Made by a program: the position numbers and the translations under genes. Source: Lachnospiraceae bacterium (lineage in GTDB: Bacteria > Bacillota > Clostridia > Lachnospirales > Lachnospiraceae). From it: a stretch of 64,000 bases of DNA. Shown here piece after piece: positions 37,014-45,564 of this stretch. A model generated the notes under the pieces. The model worked only from the letters and a program-made list of their open reading frames with translations. It was not told where the DNA came from and did not search any database. Each line of letters starts with the position of its first letter. Within the stretch, counting starts at the first letter, position 1. Location of the stretch: the NCBI GenBank assembly GCA_017469945.1, contig JAFUFI010000037.1, positions 58,219-122,218 on the forward strand, written 5' to 3'.

Positions 37014-38741
37014 TTAATTAGTACTTTCCGTCTTCATGTTTTTGTACATTCCGATAAGATTCCAAACCTCGGGAGTACCGTATCCGATACGCCATACACC
37101 GACTCCGCCGATGTTTCTCGTATTCATAGCATTTAACTTTGAAGTAAGAGACTTTGAATCCTCGAACCAGACATGATAGGTCGTTGTGCCGCTTTTCCAC
37201 TCGGCATAGTTCTGGCAGGTGGTCTCGTCCCATTCGTAGGAAATGTTATATTTTGAAATATACTCCGCCTGGTTTACAAGGGTAAGGTACGAGTCGCTTA
37301 CAGAGCTGCCTTCGTCCTTCCAAACGATAGTGTAGAAAGGAACAGCGTTGATAATCCTTTCAGGGGCTACATACTGCATAGTCTTATCCATTCCGCCGCA
37401 TACATAGTCAAAGCTTGCAACGCTTCCAATATTGCCGCTTCCGTGGTAGTGCTCGTCGTATCCCATGATCAGCACGTAATCAACAAATCCTCCCTGAACG
37501 TCAAGACGATTGTACTCGTTGTACGAAAAAGGAACGTAGTTGTCCGTCGATAATACAAGTCCGTTTTTATGGGTCAAAACAGACAGTTCTTTTATAAACT
37601 GGGCATAATGCTCTCCGCATTCCGAATAAAGCTTCTCAAAGTCAATATTAAGTCCGTCGACTCCTAAAGCCACGCAGGCGTTCACGATATTGTTCTCAAG
37701 ATTTCTTCTTGCTACTGTATTTGACAAAAAGTCAAGGTCGTTAAAAGATGTATCTCCGTTTTCATTGCGGTAATTAAAGTCGTCGGCAACAGCCCAAACC
37801 TTAACTCCGCTGTTATGCGCCGTCTGAACGTAGGAGGAACTTCCAAGGTTTCTGACAGAGCCGTCCGCTCCGGTTACGGAAAACCATGTGGGCGCGATAA
37901 CATTTATTCCCTTTGCCTCGTCAAGAGCACCATAAACCGTATCGTTTCCGCCAAGTCCCGCGATTGAGTTAAACCCAAGAACCACTCTTTCTCCGAGAAG
38001 ATTAAACGCCGTTTCGCTTACGTCCGGGGATACTGCAGCTTCATAGGTTCCCGCTCCCGCATCTTTCAGCCTTTTGTTCTCAATAAATCCAGTAAAGCCG
38101 TCAGAGGTAACTACTCTGCTCCATTCTTCCATTGCCTCAATAAGCTCAACGGTTTCTCCCTCTTTAACATCTCTTATAAGAGGACTGTTCTTATCGCCCT
38201 GTACCCTGATCTGGGTATCGGAGCTGACTTTTCTGGCATCAAAGTCCCCTCCTACAGTTGCTACTCTGACATGCTTGTCGTAAATTTCGAAGGAGGCCTG
38301 TATAAATCTCGAGATGTATTTTGTTGAAATGTAAATCTCGTTGCCCTTTACGACAGATGCCACATATCCAAGGCTCTCTTCGATTCCTTCAAGATTGCAG
38401 GATGAAGAGCCGGGCGCAGTTTCATACGTTCCGTCTGCCGTTGTAAACATCAAGGTTCCGGAATTATATGAAGGGTCATAGTAAAATCCCTGCCCGATCT
38501 TTTCATTCACGGTCTCTAAAGGTATATATACTTCCTCTCCCTCTTTTACAGCCTTCGAAACAAGAGTATCGTTTTGAAGGACTATTGCCATCTCACCGTC
38601 TGATAATCCGAAGTATTCGGAAAGATCCGCTTTTTCGTTACTGTATGAGTACTCCTCGAATATCTGCTTTCCGAAACCTATGGCTAAAACAAGTACGATT
38701 GCCACAATGGCGACTATAATAACTATTACTTTCTTTTTCAT
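37014..38741 (-). CDS. secreted SH3b-GH18 glycosidase-like protein
   Basis: A 575-residue protein with an N-terminal membrane segment (about 4-25). Residues 40-170 hold an inhibitor/copper-amine-oxidase-like beta domain (EEVYIPLETVNEKIGQGFYY, NEIYISTKYISRFIQASFEI). Residues 175-235 are an SH3b domain (EWSRVVTSDGFTGFIENKRL). The GH18 barrel follows, with LGVDGLNIDFEKLY as the DxxxxDxE catalytic loop and MGYDEHYHGSGNIG and INAVPFYTIVWK further on. Such proteins (YaaH/SleL-like) cleave wall polymers outside the cell. It heads the run down to the SleB-like gene. Confidence 0.88.
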   Translation of the reverse strand: MKKKVIVIIVAIVAIVLVLAIGFGKQIFEEYSYSNEKADLSEYFGLSDGEMAIVLQNDTLVSKAVKEGEEVYIPLETVNEKIGQGFYYDPSYNSGTLMFTTADGTYETAPGSSSCNLEGIEESLGYVASVVKGNEIYISTKYISRFIQASFEIYDKHVRVATVGGDFDARKVSSDTQIRVQGDKNSPLIRDVKEGETVELIEAMEEWSRVVTSDGFTGFIENKRLKDAGAGTYEAAVSPDVSETAFNLLGERVVLGFNSIAGLGGNDTVYGALDEAKGINVIAPTWFSVTGADGSVRNLGSSSYVQTAHNSGVKVWAVADDFNYRNENGDTSFNDLDFLSNTVARRNLENNIVNACVALGVDGLNIDFEKLYSECGEHYAQFIKELSVLTHKNGLVLSTDNYVPFSYNEYNRLDVQGGFVDYVLIMGYDEHYHGSGNIGSVASFDYVCGGMDKTMQYVAPERIINAVPFYTIVWKDEGSSVSDSYLTLVNQAEYISKYNISYEWDETTCQNYAEWKSGTTTYHVWFEDSKSLTSKLNAMNTRNIGGVGVWRIGYGTPEVWNLIGMYKNMKTESTN

Positions 38742-38762
38742 GATGTCTTCTCTTCTTACCGT

Positions 38763-38845
38763 AAAAAAATAGTGTGCAGAATAATCTGCCGGCTGCAGTT
38801 ATCTGAAAAACTGCATACAGATTTATTCTAACACACTCTTTTTTT
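38763..38845. terminator. two-tier bidirectional hairpin upstream of the GH18 gene
   Basis: Outer arms AGTGTG...CACACT (38771-38776 and 38832-38837) continue inward as AGAATAA/TTATTCT with small bulges. An inner stem TGCAGTT/AACTGCA sits in the loop. Seven A residues precede it (38763-38769) and seven T residues follow (38839-38845), so each strand has a terminator tail. It lies 30 bp before the GH18 start and may be an attenuator or an insulator. Confidence 0.6.
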
Positions 38846-39503
38846 GCCGTCATTACCTTTTTTTATTCGCAAATATGCTTAGCGGCAGTTCCTGCCTTTT
38901 AATTGCGAATGTCTCAGGAGTTTTTGTAAAACCGGCTTTCCCTTTTTTCCAAAAGGAATGTGATATATTCTCCTGTCCGCAAAGAAAAAGCTACCTTTTA
39001 AGACTAAATGTCAAACAGTTATAATTGGAAAAATTTATCGAACGATGTCTAGATGTAAAGTGACTTTTACTTTTCGGAAGAATAGGCTGTATCTTAATTA
39101 CGAACGCTTTGCAGATCGCTATCTAAATATACAGACCAACAGAACATAATTCGATCCTAAAGCTCTCCCACCTCCCCTCTGCGGTAAGGACTGCTTTGTC
39201 TTTGCAGGGGTGATTATAAAATCCCCCGCTGCATAAATGCAATAAAAACTTTTTTTCGTCAATATTTATACTACAATCGCGATTTGCCCCCCGCGCAGGG
39301 GCCCCCGGCATTCCTCAATTCCTCATATTTTCAGGCTTTGCACCCTTTTGTGCAAAATAACGGGATTTTAGTGACACGCATGCCATATTTTAAAAATCTT
39401 TGTGAATATTGCATAGTAAAAACTGGCATGTTTTATCGTTTTGAATCTAATTTTTTTCCTATAAATATTCGATAAACTTTTTATAAAAAAAGCCCCTCAC
39501 TTC
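38846..39503. other. noncoding stretch with small inverted repeats
   Basis: About 660 bp without a supportable gene. It holds ATTCGCAA/TTGCGAAT (38865-38872 and 38903-38910), the small hairpin GGCAG-TTC-CTGCC with a TTTT tail (38884-38900), a GCAGGGG/CCCCCGCTGC pair near 39204-39241, and TTTGCAC/GTGCAAA (39337-39356). A CATGCCA/TGGCATG pair lies near 39388 and 39424. Base composition is uneven, with a GC-rich patch near 39285-39310. A small RNA is possible but nothing here identifies one. Confidence 0.4.
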
Positions 39504-39532
39504 TTGACTAAATCGGCCTAAAAAGATATATT
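39504..39532 (+). promoter_or_regulatory. mecA promoter
   Basis: TTGACT (39504-39509), 17-bp spacer, TATATT (39527-39532), 60 bp before the start of mecA. Confidence 0.75.
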
Positions 39533-39591
39533 AGGTAAAACTCACAAAGATGAGCGGATTTTCCTATTTCTTACGATAGGAGGAAAAGATT

Positions 39592-40302
39592 ATGAAAATC
39601 GAGAAATTAAACGATAATCAGATTCGCTGTACGCTCACCGGAGAAGACCTTGCCAAACGCAATCTTCGCATTAGCGAACTTGCATACGGTTCTGAAAAGA
39701 CGCAAAATCTTTTTCGGGAGATGGTAAAGCAAGCAGATTATCAGTACGGTTTCGAAACCGAAAACATTCCTCTTGTGGTAGAGGCTATACCCACCTCATC
39801 AGGAAGCATTGTTCTTATTATTACAAAAATAGAGGATCCCGAGGAACTTGACACAAGATTCTCCCGTTTCTCTCCATATAACAACCCGGATGAGGACGAG
39901 GAGGATTACGACGAAGACGGCGAAGATTTTGCAGGCAGTATGTTCTCAAAGCCTCAGCCCGTAGAGCCCTCCTTCGGCGATATGCTTAAAGAAGCTCTTA
40001 TGGAAGATGAGCGTAAGTACAGTTTCCTTTTCTCCTTCGCTTCAATATCTCAGGTTGTGGGATTTTGCCGACAGGCAAGAAACTATCCCGGAGAAAGCAG
40101 CCTTTACAAGGCGCAGGGCGAAGAATATCAGCTCGTTATCTCACCTTCGGGCTCCGATAAAAACGCATTCAAGAATGTTTGCCTCTTAGCTTCCGAATAC
40201 GGACGCGGACGCAGCATTCCCGATTCGGCAAGAGAGTTCCTTAAAGAGCACAGCGACACCATCGTAGCCGAGGGTGCGATACAAAAACTTTCGGAAGTTT
40301 AA
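39592..40302 (+). CDS. mecA: MecA-family adaptor protein
   Basis: A 236-residue protein. MKIEKLNDNQIRCTLTGEDL with KRNLRISELAYGSEKTQNLF is the MecA N-terminal domain; a strongly acidic linker follows (about 95-120, DEDEEDYDEDGEDFAG), then a C-terminal domain of about 100 residues (YSFLFSFASISQVVGFCRQA). MecA delivers proteins to ClpC-ClpP for degradation. A strong site (AGGAGGAAAAG) precedes the ATG. It stands alone, with its own promoter and terminator. Confidence 0.88.
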   Translation: MKIEKLNDNQIRCTLTGEDLAKRNLRISELAYGSEKTQNLFREMVKQADYQYGFETENIPLVVEAIPTSSGSIVLIITKIEDPEELDTRFSRFSPYNNPDEDEEDYDEDGEDFAGSMFSKPQPVEPSFGDMLKEALMEDERKYSFLFSFASISQVVGFCRQARNYPGESSLYKAQGEEYQLVISPSGSDKNAFKNVCLLASEYGRGRSIPDSAREFLKEHSDTIVAEGAIQKLSEV

Positions 40303-40333
40303 AAGATGTTTAACAGTTTTAAATAAGAACAAA

Positions 40334-40370
40334 CCCCCGATCGGCGTTAAATCGCGACCGGGGGATTTTT
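40334..40370 (+). terminator. mecA terminator
   Basis: CCCCCG (40334-40339) pairs with CGGGGG (40359-40364), with an inner GCG/CGC pairing; ATTTTT follows. It is 32 bp after the mecA stop. Confidence 0.85.
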
Positions 40371-40408
40371 ATAAGTTCGGGCAAGTCTTTTATCTTGGCG
40401 ATTTTGAC

Positions 40409-40600
40409 TTACGCCTCTTCGATAGCTTTCATAAGCTCATCAATGTCGATGCCGTGTACAGCCGCAGCCATCTCAAGAGATTCGCCGGCGCTTGAAGGGC
40501 ATCCGATGCAGTGCATTCCTGCGCTCATAAGAATAGGAATAACGTCGGGCTGAGCTGAAACGATCTCGCCCATAGTCATATCTTTTGTAATTCCGGTCAT
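40409..40600 (-). CDS. DUF1858 redox-disulfide protein
   Basis: A 63-residue protein: [20 protein letters not shown], then [20 protein letters not shown]. This is the DUF1858/ScdA-N-like family, in which a short helical domain carries a CxxC (Cys31-Cys34 region). Relatives occur next to hybrid-cluster proteins and other redox enzymes. AGGAGG precedes the ATG. It is divergent from the pyruvate formate-lyase gene, about 300 bp away, and so may share the anaerobic/redox theme. The specific partner is unknown. Confidence 0.85.
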   Translation of the reverse strand: MTGITKDMTMGEIVSAQPDVIPILMSAGMHCIGCPSSAGESLEMAAAVHGIDIDELMKAIEEA

Positions 40601-40796
40601 TGATTATTTCCTCCGTATTTACTGTAATCAAAATAAAACATCTACTCATTCTTTTATATCAAAAAAGCTTTTAAGTCAACCTAATTAATGGTTAAAGTTT
40701 TCTAAACTCTGACGTATTAACTCGCAAAAGCGCCAAATTACCAATAAAATGCCCAAAAATTAAGGAATATTTAACGATTATTTTCCCCCATTCTTC

Positions 40797-40858
40797 TTGA
40801 CTATATTTTTCAATTTACCTATAATTATAGGAAGTCAAATTCGAAGCATTATGCGCTT
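40797..40858 (+). promoter_or_regulatory. pfl promoter and leader hairpin
   Basis: TTGACT (40797-40802), 17-bp spacer, TATAAT (40820-40825). A leader stem GAAGC/GCTTC (about 40842-40858) follows. The rest of the 302-bp gap to the divergent DUF1858 gene is A/T-rich and shows no gene. Confidence 0.8.
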
Positions 40859-40902
40859 CAGATTTATAACTAATATTATTTTTTAATAGGAGGCATTTTA
40901 TA

Positions 40903-42942
40903 ATGAGACCTGAATGGCAAGATTTTGTAACAGGTAAGTGGGACAGAGAAATCAATGTCCGCGACTTCATCCAGAGAAACTACACTCCCTATGACGGAGA
41001 TGAGAGTTTCTTAGCAGGCCCTACCCAGAACACAAAGGACCTCTGGGCACAGGTACTTGATCTTCAGAAGAAGGAGCGTGAAGCAGGCGGCGTTCTCGAT
41101 ATGGACACCAAGGTTGTATCAACCATCACTTCACACGGCCCCGGATATCTTGACAAGAGCAAGGAGACCATCGTAGGTTTCCAGACCGATAAACCTTTCA
41201 AGAGATCACTTCAGCCCTACGGTGGTATCCGTATGGCAGAGAAGGCTTGCTCAGACAACGGATACGAAGTTGATCCTGAGATTTCAGAGTTCTTCACCAC
41301 TCACAGAAAGACCCACAACGCAGGCTGCTTCGATGCTTACAACGCAGAGATGAGAGCATGCCGTTCTTCACACATCATCACCGGTCTTCCTGATGCTTAC
41401 GGACGTGGACGTATCATCGGCGACTATCGTCGTGTTGCCCTCTACGGTATCGACAGACTTATCGAAGATAAGCAGGCACAGAAGGATTCTACCGGACGTG
41501 TTATGACCGATGACGTTATCCGTCTTCGTGAAGAGCTTTCCGAGCAGATGGTAGCTCTTAAGATGATGAAGGAAATGGCAGCATCTTACGGATGCGATAT
41601 CTCTAAGCCCGCAGCTAACGTACAGGAAGCTATCCAGTGGACTTACTTCGGATATCTTTGCTCAGTAAAGGAGCAGAACGGTGCAGCTATGTCCCTCGGA
41701 CGTACTTCAACCTTCATCGACTGCTACGCTCAGCGTGACCTTAAGAACGGAACCTTCACCGAGGAGCAGATCCAGGAGTTCGTTGATCACTTCATCATGA
41801 AGTTACGCTGCGTTAAGTTCGCTCGTACTCCCGAGTACAACCAGATCTTCGCCGGCGATCCCGTATGGGTTACCGAGTCTCTCGGCGGTGTAGGTGTTGA
41901 CGGAAGACACATGGTTACCAAGACCTCTTTCCGTTACCTCCATACTCTTGAGAACCTTGGTGCATCACCCGAGCCCAACCTCACTGTTCTCTGGTCAACC
42001 AGACTTCCCGAGGGATGGAAGAAGTACTGCGCTAAGATCTCTATCACCACTTCTTCAATCCAGTACGAGAACGACGACCTTATGAGAGTTGTTCACGGCG
42101 ATGACTATGGTATCGCTTGCTGCGTATCTTCTATGAGAATCGGTAAGGAAATGCAGTTCTTCGGAGCACGTGCTAACCTTGCTAAGTGCTTACTCTACGC
42201 TCTTAACGGCGGTATCGATGAAGTTACCAAGAAGCAGGTTGGACCTAAGTATCGTCCTGTAACCGGCGACGTTCTTGACTATGACGATGTTATGGACAAG
42301 TTCATGGATATGATGGAGTGGCAGGCTGACGTTTACGTTAACACCCTCAACATCATCCACTACATGCATGATAAGTACTGCTATGAGAGAGCAGAGATGG
42401 CTCTTCATGACAGAGACGTTAAGAGATACTTCGCAACAGGTGTTGCAGGTCTTTCAATCGTTGCTGACTCACTTTCAGCTATCAAGTACGCTAAGGTTGA
42501 AGTTATCCGTGACGAGGATGGCATCATCGTAGACTTCAAGACTACCGGTGACTTCCCTAAGTACGGAAACGACGATGACCGTGTAGATGATATCGCTCAG
42601 GATATCGTTCACAAGTTCATGACTGCTGTTAGACGTCATCACACCTACAGAAACGGTGTTCCTACAACCTCTATCCTTACCATTACTTCAAACGTTACCT
42701 ACGGTAAGGCTACCGGTAATACTCCTGACGGACGTAAGAAGGGACAGCCTTTCGCTCCCGGTGCTAACCCTATGCACGGCCGCGATACTCATGGTGCTGT
42801 TGCTTCCCTTTCTTCAGTATCTAAGCTTCCTTTCAATGATGCACAGGACGGTATCTCAAATACCTTCACCATCATCCCCGGAGCTCTCGGTAAGGAAGAT
42901 CAGGTATTTGCAGGAGACATCGAGCTTGACCTTAACAAATAA
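40903..42942 (+). CDS. pyruvate formate-lyase, large subunit lacking the glycyl-radical domain
   Basis: A 679-residue protein that follows E. coli PflB closely from its start ([20 protein letters not shown]) through [29 protein letters not shown] and GRTSTF. The active-site pair is Cys406-Cys407 (GIACCVSSM), then [30 protein letters not shown] and [21 protein letters not shown]. coli PflB has about 760 residues. Here the frame stops after [19 protein letters not shown], just where the glycyl-radical domain should begin; that domain is the separate gene at 43221. An AGGAGG site precedes the start. It turns pyruvate and CoA into acetyl-CoA and formate, but must need the small subunit. Codon bias indicates very high expression. 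Confidence 0.95.
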   Translation: MRPEWQDFVTGKWDREINVRDFIQRNYTPYDGDESFLAGPTQNTKDLWAQVLDLQKKEREAGGVLDMDTKVVSTITSHGPGYLDKSKETIVGFQTDKPFKRSLQPYGGIRMAEKACSDNGYEVDPEISEFFTTHRKTHNAGCFDAYNAEMRACRSSHIITGLPDAYGRGRIIGDYRRVALYGIDRLIEDKQAQKDSTGRVMTDDVIRLREELSEQMVALKMMKEMAASYGCDISKPAANVQEAIQWTYFGYLCSVKEQNGAAMSLGRTSTFIDCYAQRDLKNGTFTEEQIQEFVDHFIMKLRCVKFARTPEYNQIFAGDPVWVTESLGGVGVDGRHMVTKTSFRYLHTLENLGASPEPNLTVLWSTRLPEGWKKYCAKISITTSSIQYENDDLMRVVHGDDYGIACCVSSMRIGKEMQFFGARANLAKCLLYALNGGIDEVTKKQVGPKYRPVTGDVLDYDDVMDKFMDMMEWQADVYVNTLNIIHYMHDKYCYERAEMALHDRDVKRYFATGVAGLSIVADSLSAIKYAKVEVIRDEDGIIVDFKTTGDFPKYGNDDDRVDDIAQDIVHKFMTAVRRHHTYRNGVPTTSILTITSNVTYGKATGNTPDGRKKGQPFAPGANPMHGRDTHGAVASLSSVSKLPFNDAQDGISNTFTIIPGALGKEDQVFAGDIELDLNK

Positions 42943-42998
42943 TGTTCCGCATTATTTGCAAGCAAGTTGTTAATTATTGATTGACAGGAGGACCCATC

Positions 42999-43202
42999 AT
43001 GGATCAGAAGGATAAAATTGATGATCTTATCAAGATGCTTGATTCCGGTATGGAAAAGGGCGTTGGACATGTAAATGTCCTTGCTGATGAAAAGTCAGAG
43101 GAAACTTGCGACGTGCAGACTCTTGGATGCACCGACTGCTCAAGAACTCCTCTTGCATGCAGCGTTCCTACTCTCCATGATGGGATCGATGATTTTAAAT
43201 AA
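42999..43202 (+). CDS. 67-residue four-cysteine mimic of the glycyl-radical domain N-terminal half
   Basis: The ATG at 42999 follows AGGAGG by 7 bp; an earlier in-frame TTG at 42981 lies upstream of that site. Residues 6-27 align with residues 8-29 of the downstream radical subunit: both have (K/Q)-(I/V)-(D/N)-(D/N)-L, then L-L/M-D, K-G and H-x-N-V, with eleven or more identical or conservative positions. After NV the two diverge. The radical subunit continues to its RVSGYAV loop, whereas this protein has Cys37, Cys44, Cys47 and Cys54 (C-x6-C-x2-C-x6-C) and ends at HDGIDDFK. It therefore has no glycyl-radical Gly. The four Cys could bind Fe-S or Zn. Function is unknown; a protective or regulatory stand-in for the radical domain is a hypothesis. 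It lies between the two PFL genes. Confidence 0.85.
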   Translation: MDQKDKIDDLIKMLDSGMEKGVGHVNVLADEKSEETCDVQTLGCTDCSRTPLACSVPTLHDGIDDFK

Positions 43203-43220
43203 TTTTAGGAGGAATAAATT

Positions 43221-43466
43221 ATGGCACAGGCAAACAGTGCACAGGTTAATAACCTTGTAAATCTTCTTGATGGCTATGCTACCAAGGGTGGACATCACCT
43301 TAACGTTAACGTTCTCAACAGAGATACTCTTCTTGATGCTCAGCAGCATCCCGAGAACTACCCTCAGCTTACCATCCGTGTATCCGGTTATGCAGTTAAC
43401 TTCATTAAGCTTACTCCCGAACAGCAGGCTGACGTTATCTCCAGAACCTTCCACGAGGCTATCTAA
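43221..43466 (+). CDS. separate glycyl-radical subunit of pyruvate formate-lyase
   Basis: An 81-residue protein with AGGAGG before the [43 protein letters not shown] and [20 protein letters not shown] match the last 75 residues of E. coli PflB nearly throughout, including the RVSGYAV loop with Gly56 as the radical site and the C-terminal RTF. Family knowledge: E. coli YfiD/GrcA is a similar small protein, but it repairs an intact, oxygen-cut PflB. Here the large subunit has no radical domain of its own, so this protein should be obligatory. It follows the four-cysteine gene by 18 bp and precedes a strong terminator. Confidence 0.95.
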   Translation: MAQANSAQVNNLVNLLDGYATKGGHHLNVNVLNRDTLLDAQQHPENYPQLTIRVSGYAVNFIKLTPEQQADVISRTFHEAI

Positions 43467-43496
43467 TAGTCGGTAAGGCTAACCAATTGTTTTTTC

Positions 43497-43529
43497 AAAG
43501 GTCTGTCGTTTCTTACGGCAGACCTTTTT
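43497..43529 (+). terminator. pfl operon terminator
   Basis: AAAGGTCTGTCG and CGGCAGACCTTT (one G-U wobble) around TTTCTTA, followed by a T-rich tail. It lies 30 bp after the radical-subunit stop, so the three PFL genes form one transcript. Confidence 0.9.
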
Positions 43530-43571
43530 CACTTAGTCTGTTTCAGTAAATCAACAGGTTTAATAAAGAAT

Positions 43572-44546
43572 ATGAGACTTCATTCAGACATCCTTCCCCT
43601 TAGGAAGGCCATAAATATATTTAAATATCTTATCTTAACCATTCCGCTTACTATTCTTCTTACAGGATGCGAAAAAAAGCTCCCGGTATATACCGAGGAA
43701 GTCCATATCACCATCCCGGGGATGACAGAAGAAGTTAAGCTTGCTTTTCTTTCTGATCTGCATATCGTAACTTTAAGCGAAGAGATCGACGAATCCCAAA
43801 AGGATACCGTGGCAGCAAGAGTTGGCTGGTCTTCCTACGAAGGTGTAAGTGCCAAAGATCAGTGGAGCGGCTGGGTTGATACTCTAAATGGCTCTGACGC
43901 CGATTATATCCTCTTTGGGGGAGATATGGTTGATGTCCCTACTCTTTCAAATATAGAAGCTTTAAAAAACGATATGGAACGGCTAAACAAGCCCTATATG
44001 TACATTCGAGCAGACCACGACCAAAGCTGCAGCCCTTATTTGGTCAAAGACTTAACCGATGAGAAAACTCTCGGCTATCAAAACAGTATCTGCGAAGTTG
44101 AAGACGTATATATAAAGGAATTTGATGACTTTATTATAGTAGGCTGGAATCTCTCCACTTCCCTAATAACGCCGGAAGGTCTGGAGAAAATCAAAGAAGC
44201 CGCCAATACCGGCAAGCCGCTTATACTGCTGACTCATGTACCGATACAGCCCCTCGGAGATGAAAACCTCTCCGGTATGTCCAAAGAAGTTTATCAGGAC
44301 AGAGCGCTTATTTGGGGCAGGAATCCCAACCACACATTTTACTTCCCTACAGAGGATACTCCAAACGGGTTAGCAACCGGCGAGCTCCTTGATATGATAT
44401 ACGCCGAAGACTCGCCCTTTGTTGAAGTTTTGTGCGGCCATTTGCATTTTACCTGGGACGGTCAGCTTACAGAAAAAGTCCACCAGCACGTTTTCTCTGC
44501 CGCTTTTGACAGGTATATGGGAATTATAACAATATCAGGAGAATAA
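43572..44546 (+). CDS. lipoprotein metallophosphoesterase
   Basis: A 324-residue protein. Residues 1-33 form a lipoprotein signal peptide with lipobox LLTGC (Cys33). The calcineurin-type motifs are LAFLSDLHI (D-x-H), LFGGDMVDV (G-D-x-x-D), YIRADHD where GNHD/E is usual, LLTHVP and CGHLHF. It is predicted to be an extracytoplasmic Me2+ phosphoesterase. The Asn of the GNH motif is replaced by Asp, which may change metal use or activity. The ribosome site is weak. It sits between the PFL subunits and the activase, without an obvious link to them. Confidence 0.82.
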   Translation: MRLHSDILPLRKAINIFKYLILTIPLTILLTGCEKKLPVYTEEVHITIPGMTEEVKLAFLSDLHIVTLSEEIDESQKDTVAARVGWSSYEGVSAKDQWSGWVDTLNGSDADYILFGGDMVDVPTLSNIEALKNDMERLNKPYMYIRADHDQSCSPYLVKDLTDEKTLGYQNSICEVEDVYIKEFDDFIIVGWNLSTSLITPEGLEKIKEAANTGKPLILLTHVPIQPLGDENLSGMSKEVYQDRALIWGRNPNHTFYFPTEDTPNGLATGELLDMIYAEDSPFVEVLCGHLHFTWDGQLTEKVHQHVFSAAFDRYMGIITISGE

Positions 44547-44620
44547 CGCCTTTTACAGGCTTTATATATTTAACGATTTAGTATATATTTAATATACATT
44601 CAAAAATAGGAGTAAATATT

Positions 44621-45376
44621 ATGGACGGTAGAATTCATTCGCTTGAAAGCTTTGGAACAGTGGACGGTCCCGGAACACGCTTTGTCGTTTTCGTTCAGGG
44701 ATGTCCTATGCGCTGCAAATACTGCCACAATCCCGATACTTGGGCTATGACAGGCGGTCAGATGATGACTACGGATTACATACTTGAACAGTACCACAGA
44801 AATGAGCCTTTTTATCGCAACGGCGGCGGACTAACAGTAACCGGTGGTGAGCCCTTGATGCAGATTGATTTTCTCATCGAACTGTACGGTAAATGCAAGG
44901 AACAGGGAATACACACCTGCCTTGATACATCGGGTATCGCTTTTAATCCCGATAATGCCGCTATGATGGAGAAATTTGATCGTCTTATGCCTCTTGTGGA
45001 CCTCGTAATGCTTGATATCAAGCATATCGACCCCGAGCATCATAAGGAGCTTTGCCAGCAGCCCAATGAAAATATCCTTAAATTCTGCGCTTATCTCGAT
45101 GAAAAGCATGTCGATATGTGGATCCGACACGTAATCGTACCGGGAATCACAGACGATGACAAGTATCTTTACGACCTTGGATATTTTATCGGTCAGTTCA
45201 GCAATCTGAAGGCCCTCGACGCCCTCCCCTACCACACGATGGGCGAGACAAAATACGAAAAGCTGGGTATCGAATATCCGCTTAAGGGTGTTCCCGCTAT
45301 GGATAAAAAAATCCTTATCGAAAAGAAGGAAAAGATACTTGACGGAATCCGTGCCAGAAGAAATGAAAATCATTAA
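44621..45376 (+). CDS. pflA: pyruvate formate-lyase activating enzyme
   Basis: A 251-residue radical SAM protein. Cys28, Cys32 and Cys35 (CPMRCKYC) bind the [4Fe-4S] cluster that reacts with SAM. VDGPGTRFVVFVQ precedes them, and LTVTGGEPLMQ is the GGE SAM-binding motif; DIKHIDPEHHKEL and HVIVPGITDDDKY follow. It installs the glycyl radical in PFL. Here its target is expected to be the separate 81-residue subunit. It lies 1.2 kb after that gene and carries its own ribosome site (TAGGAG). Confidence 0.95.
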   Translation: MDGRIHSLESFGTVDGPGTRFVVFVQGCPMRCKYCHNPDTWAMTGGQMMTTDYILEQYHRNEPFYRNGGGLTVTGGEPLMQIDFLIELYGKCKEQGIHTCLDTSGIAFNPDNAAMMEKFDRLMPLVDLVMLDIKHIDPEHHKELCQQPNENILKFCAYLDEKHVDMWIRHVIVPGITDDDKYLYDLGYFIGQFSNLKALDALPYHTMGETKYEKLGIEYPLKGVPAMDKKILIEKKEKILDGIRARRNENH

Positions 45377-45459
45377 TCATTAATGTTGAAAATATTCTGA
45401 CATTTTATCAATAATCACATAACTAACCAAGATTAGTTGGGACTTTTTATCAATAACCC

Positions 45460-45517
45460 TTGATATTATCTGACTATTACGATATTATTACATCATAAAA
45501 TTTGTCAAATATTTGAC
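45460..45517 (+). promoter_or_regulatory. ferredoxin promoter and palindromic operator candidate
   Basis: TTGATA (45460-45465), 17-bp spacer, TATTAT (45483-45488). About 16 bp downstream lies the perfect 14-bp palindrome GTCAAATATTTGAC (45504-45517). The position after the -10 would suit a repressor; the protein is unknown. Confidence 0.65.
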
Positions 45518-45564
45518 GAAAGATAAAAGACATTAATCTGATTTATAACAGGAGGAAAACTATT

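Noticed and set aside
39284..39475. 63-codon frame in the gap before mecA
   Set aside because: No ribosome site, starts in a GC-rich patch, and does not resemble any protein.
42999..43466. Split PFL as a sequencing error
   Set aside because: Each part has its own strong ribosome site and start, the large protein ends in a normal linker, and a further gene lies between, which a single base error cannot create.
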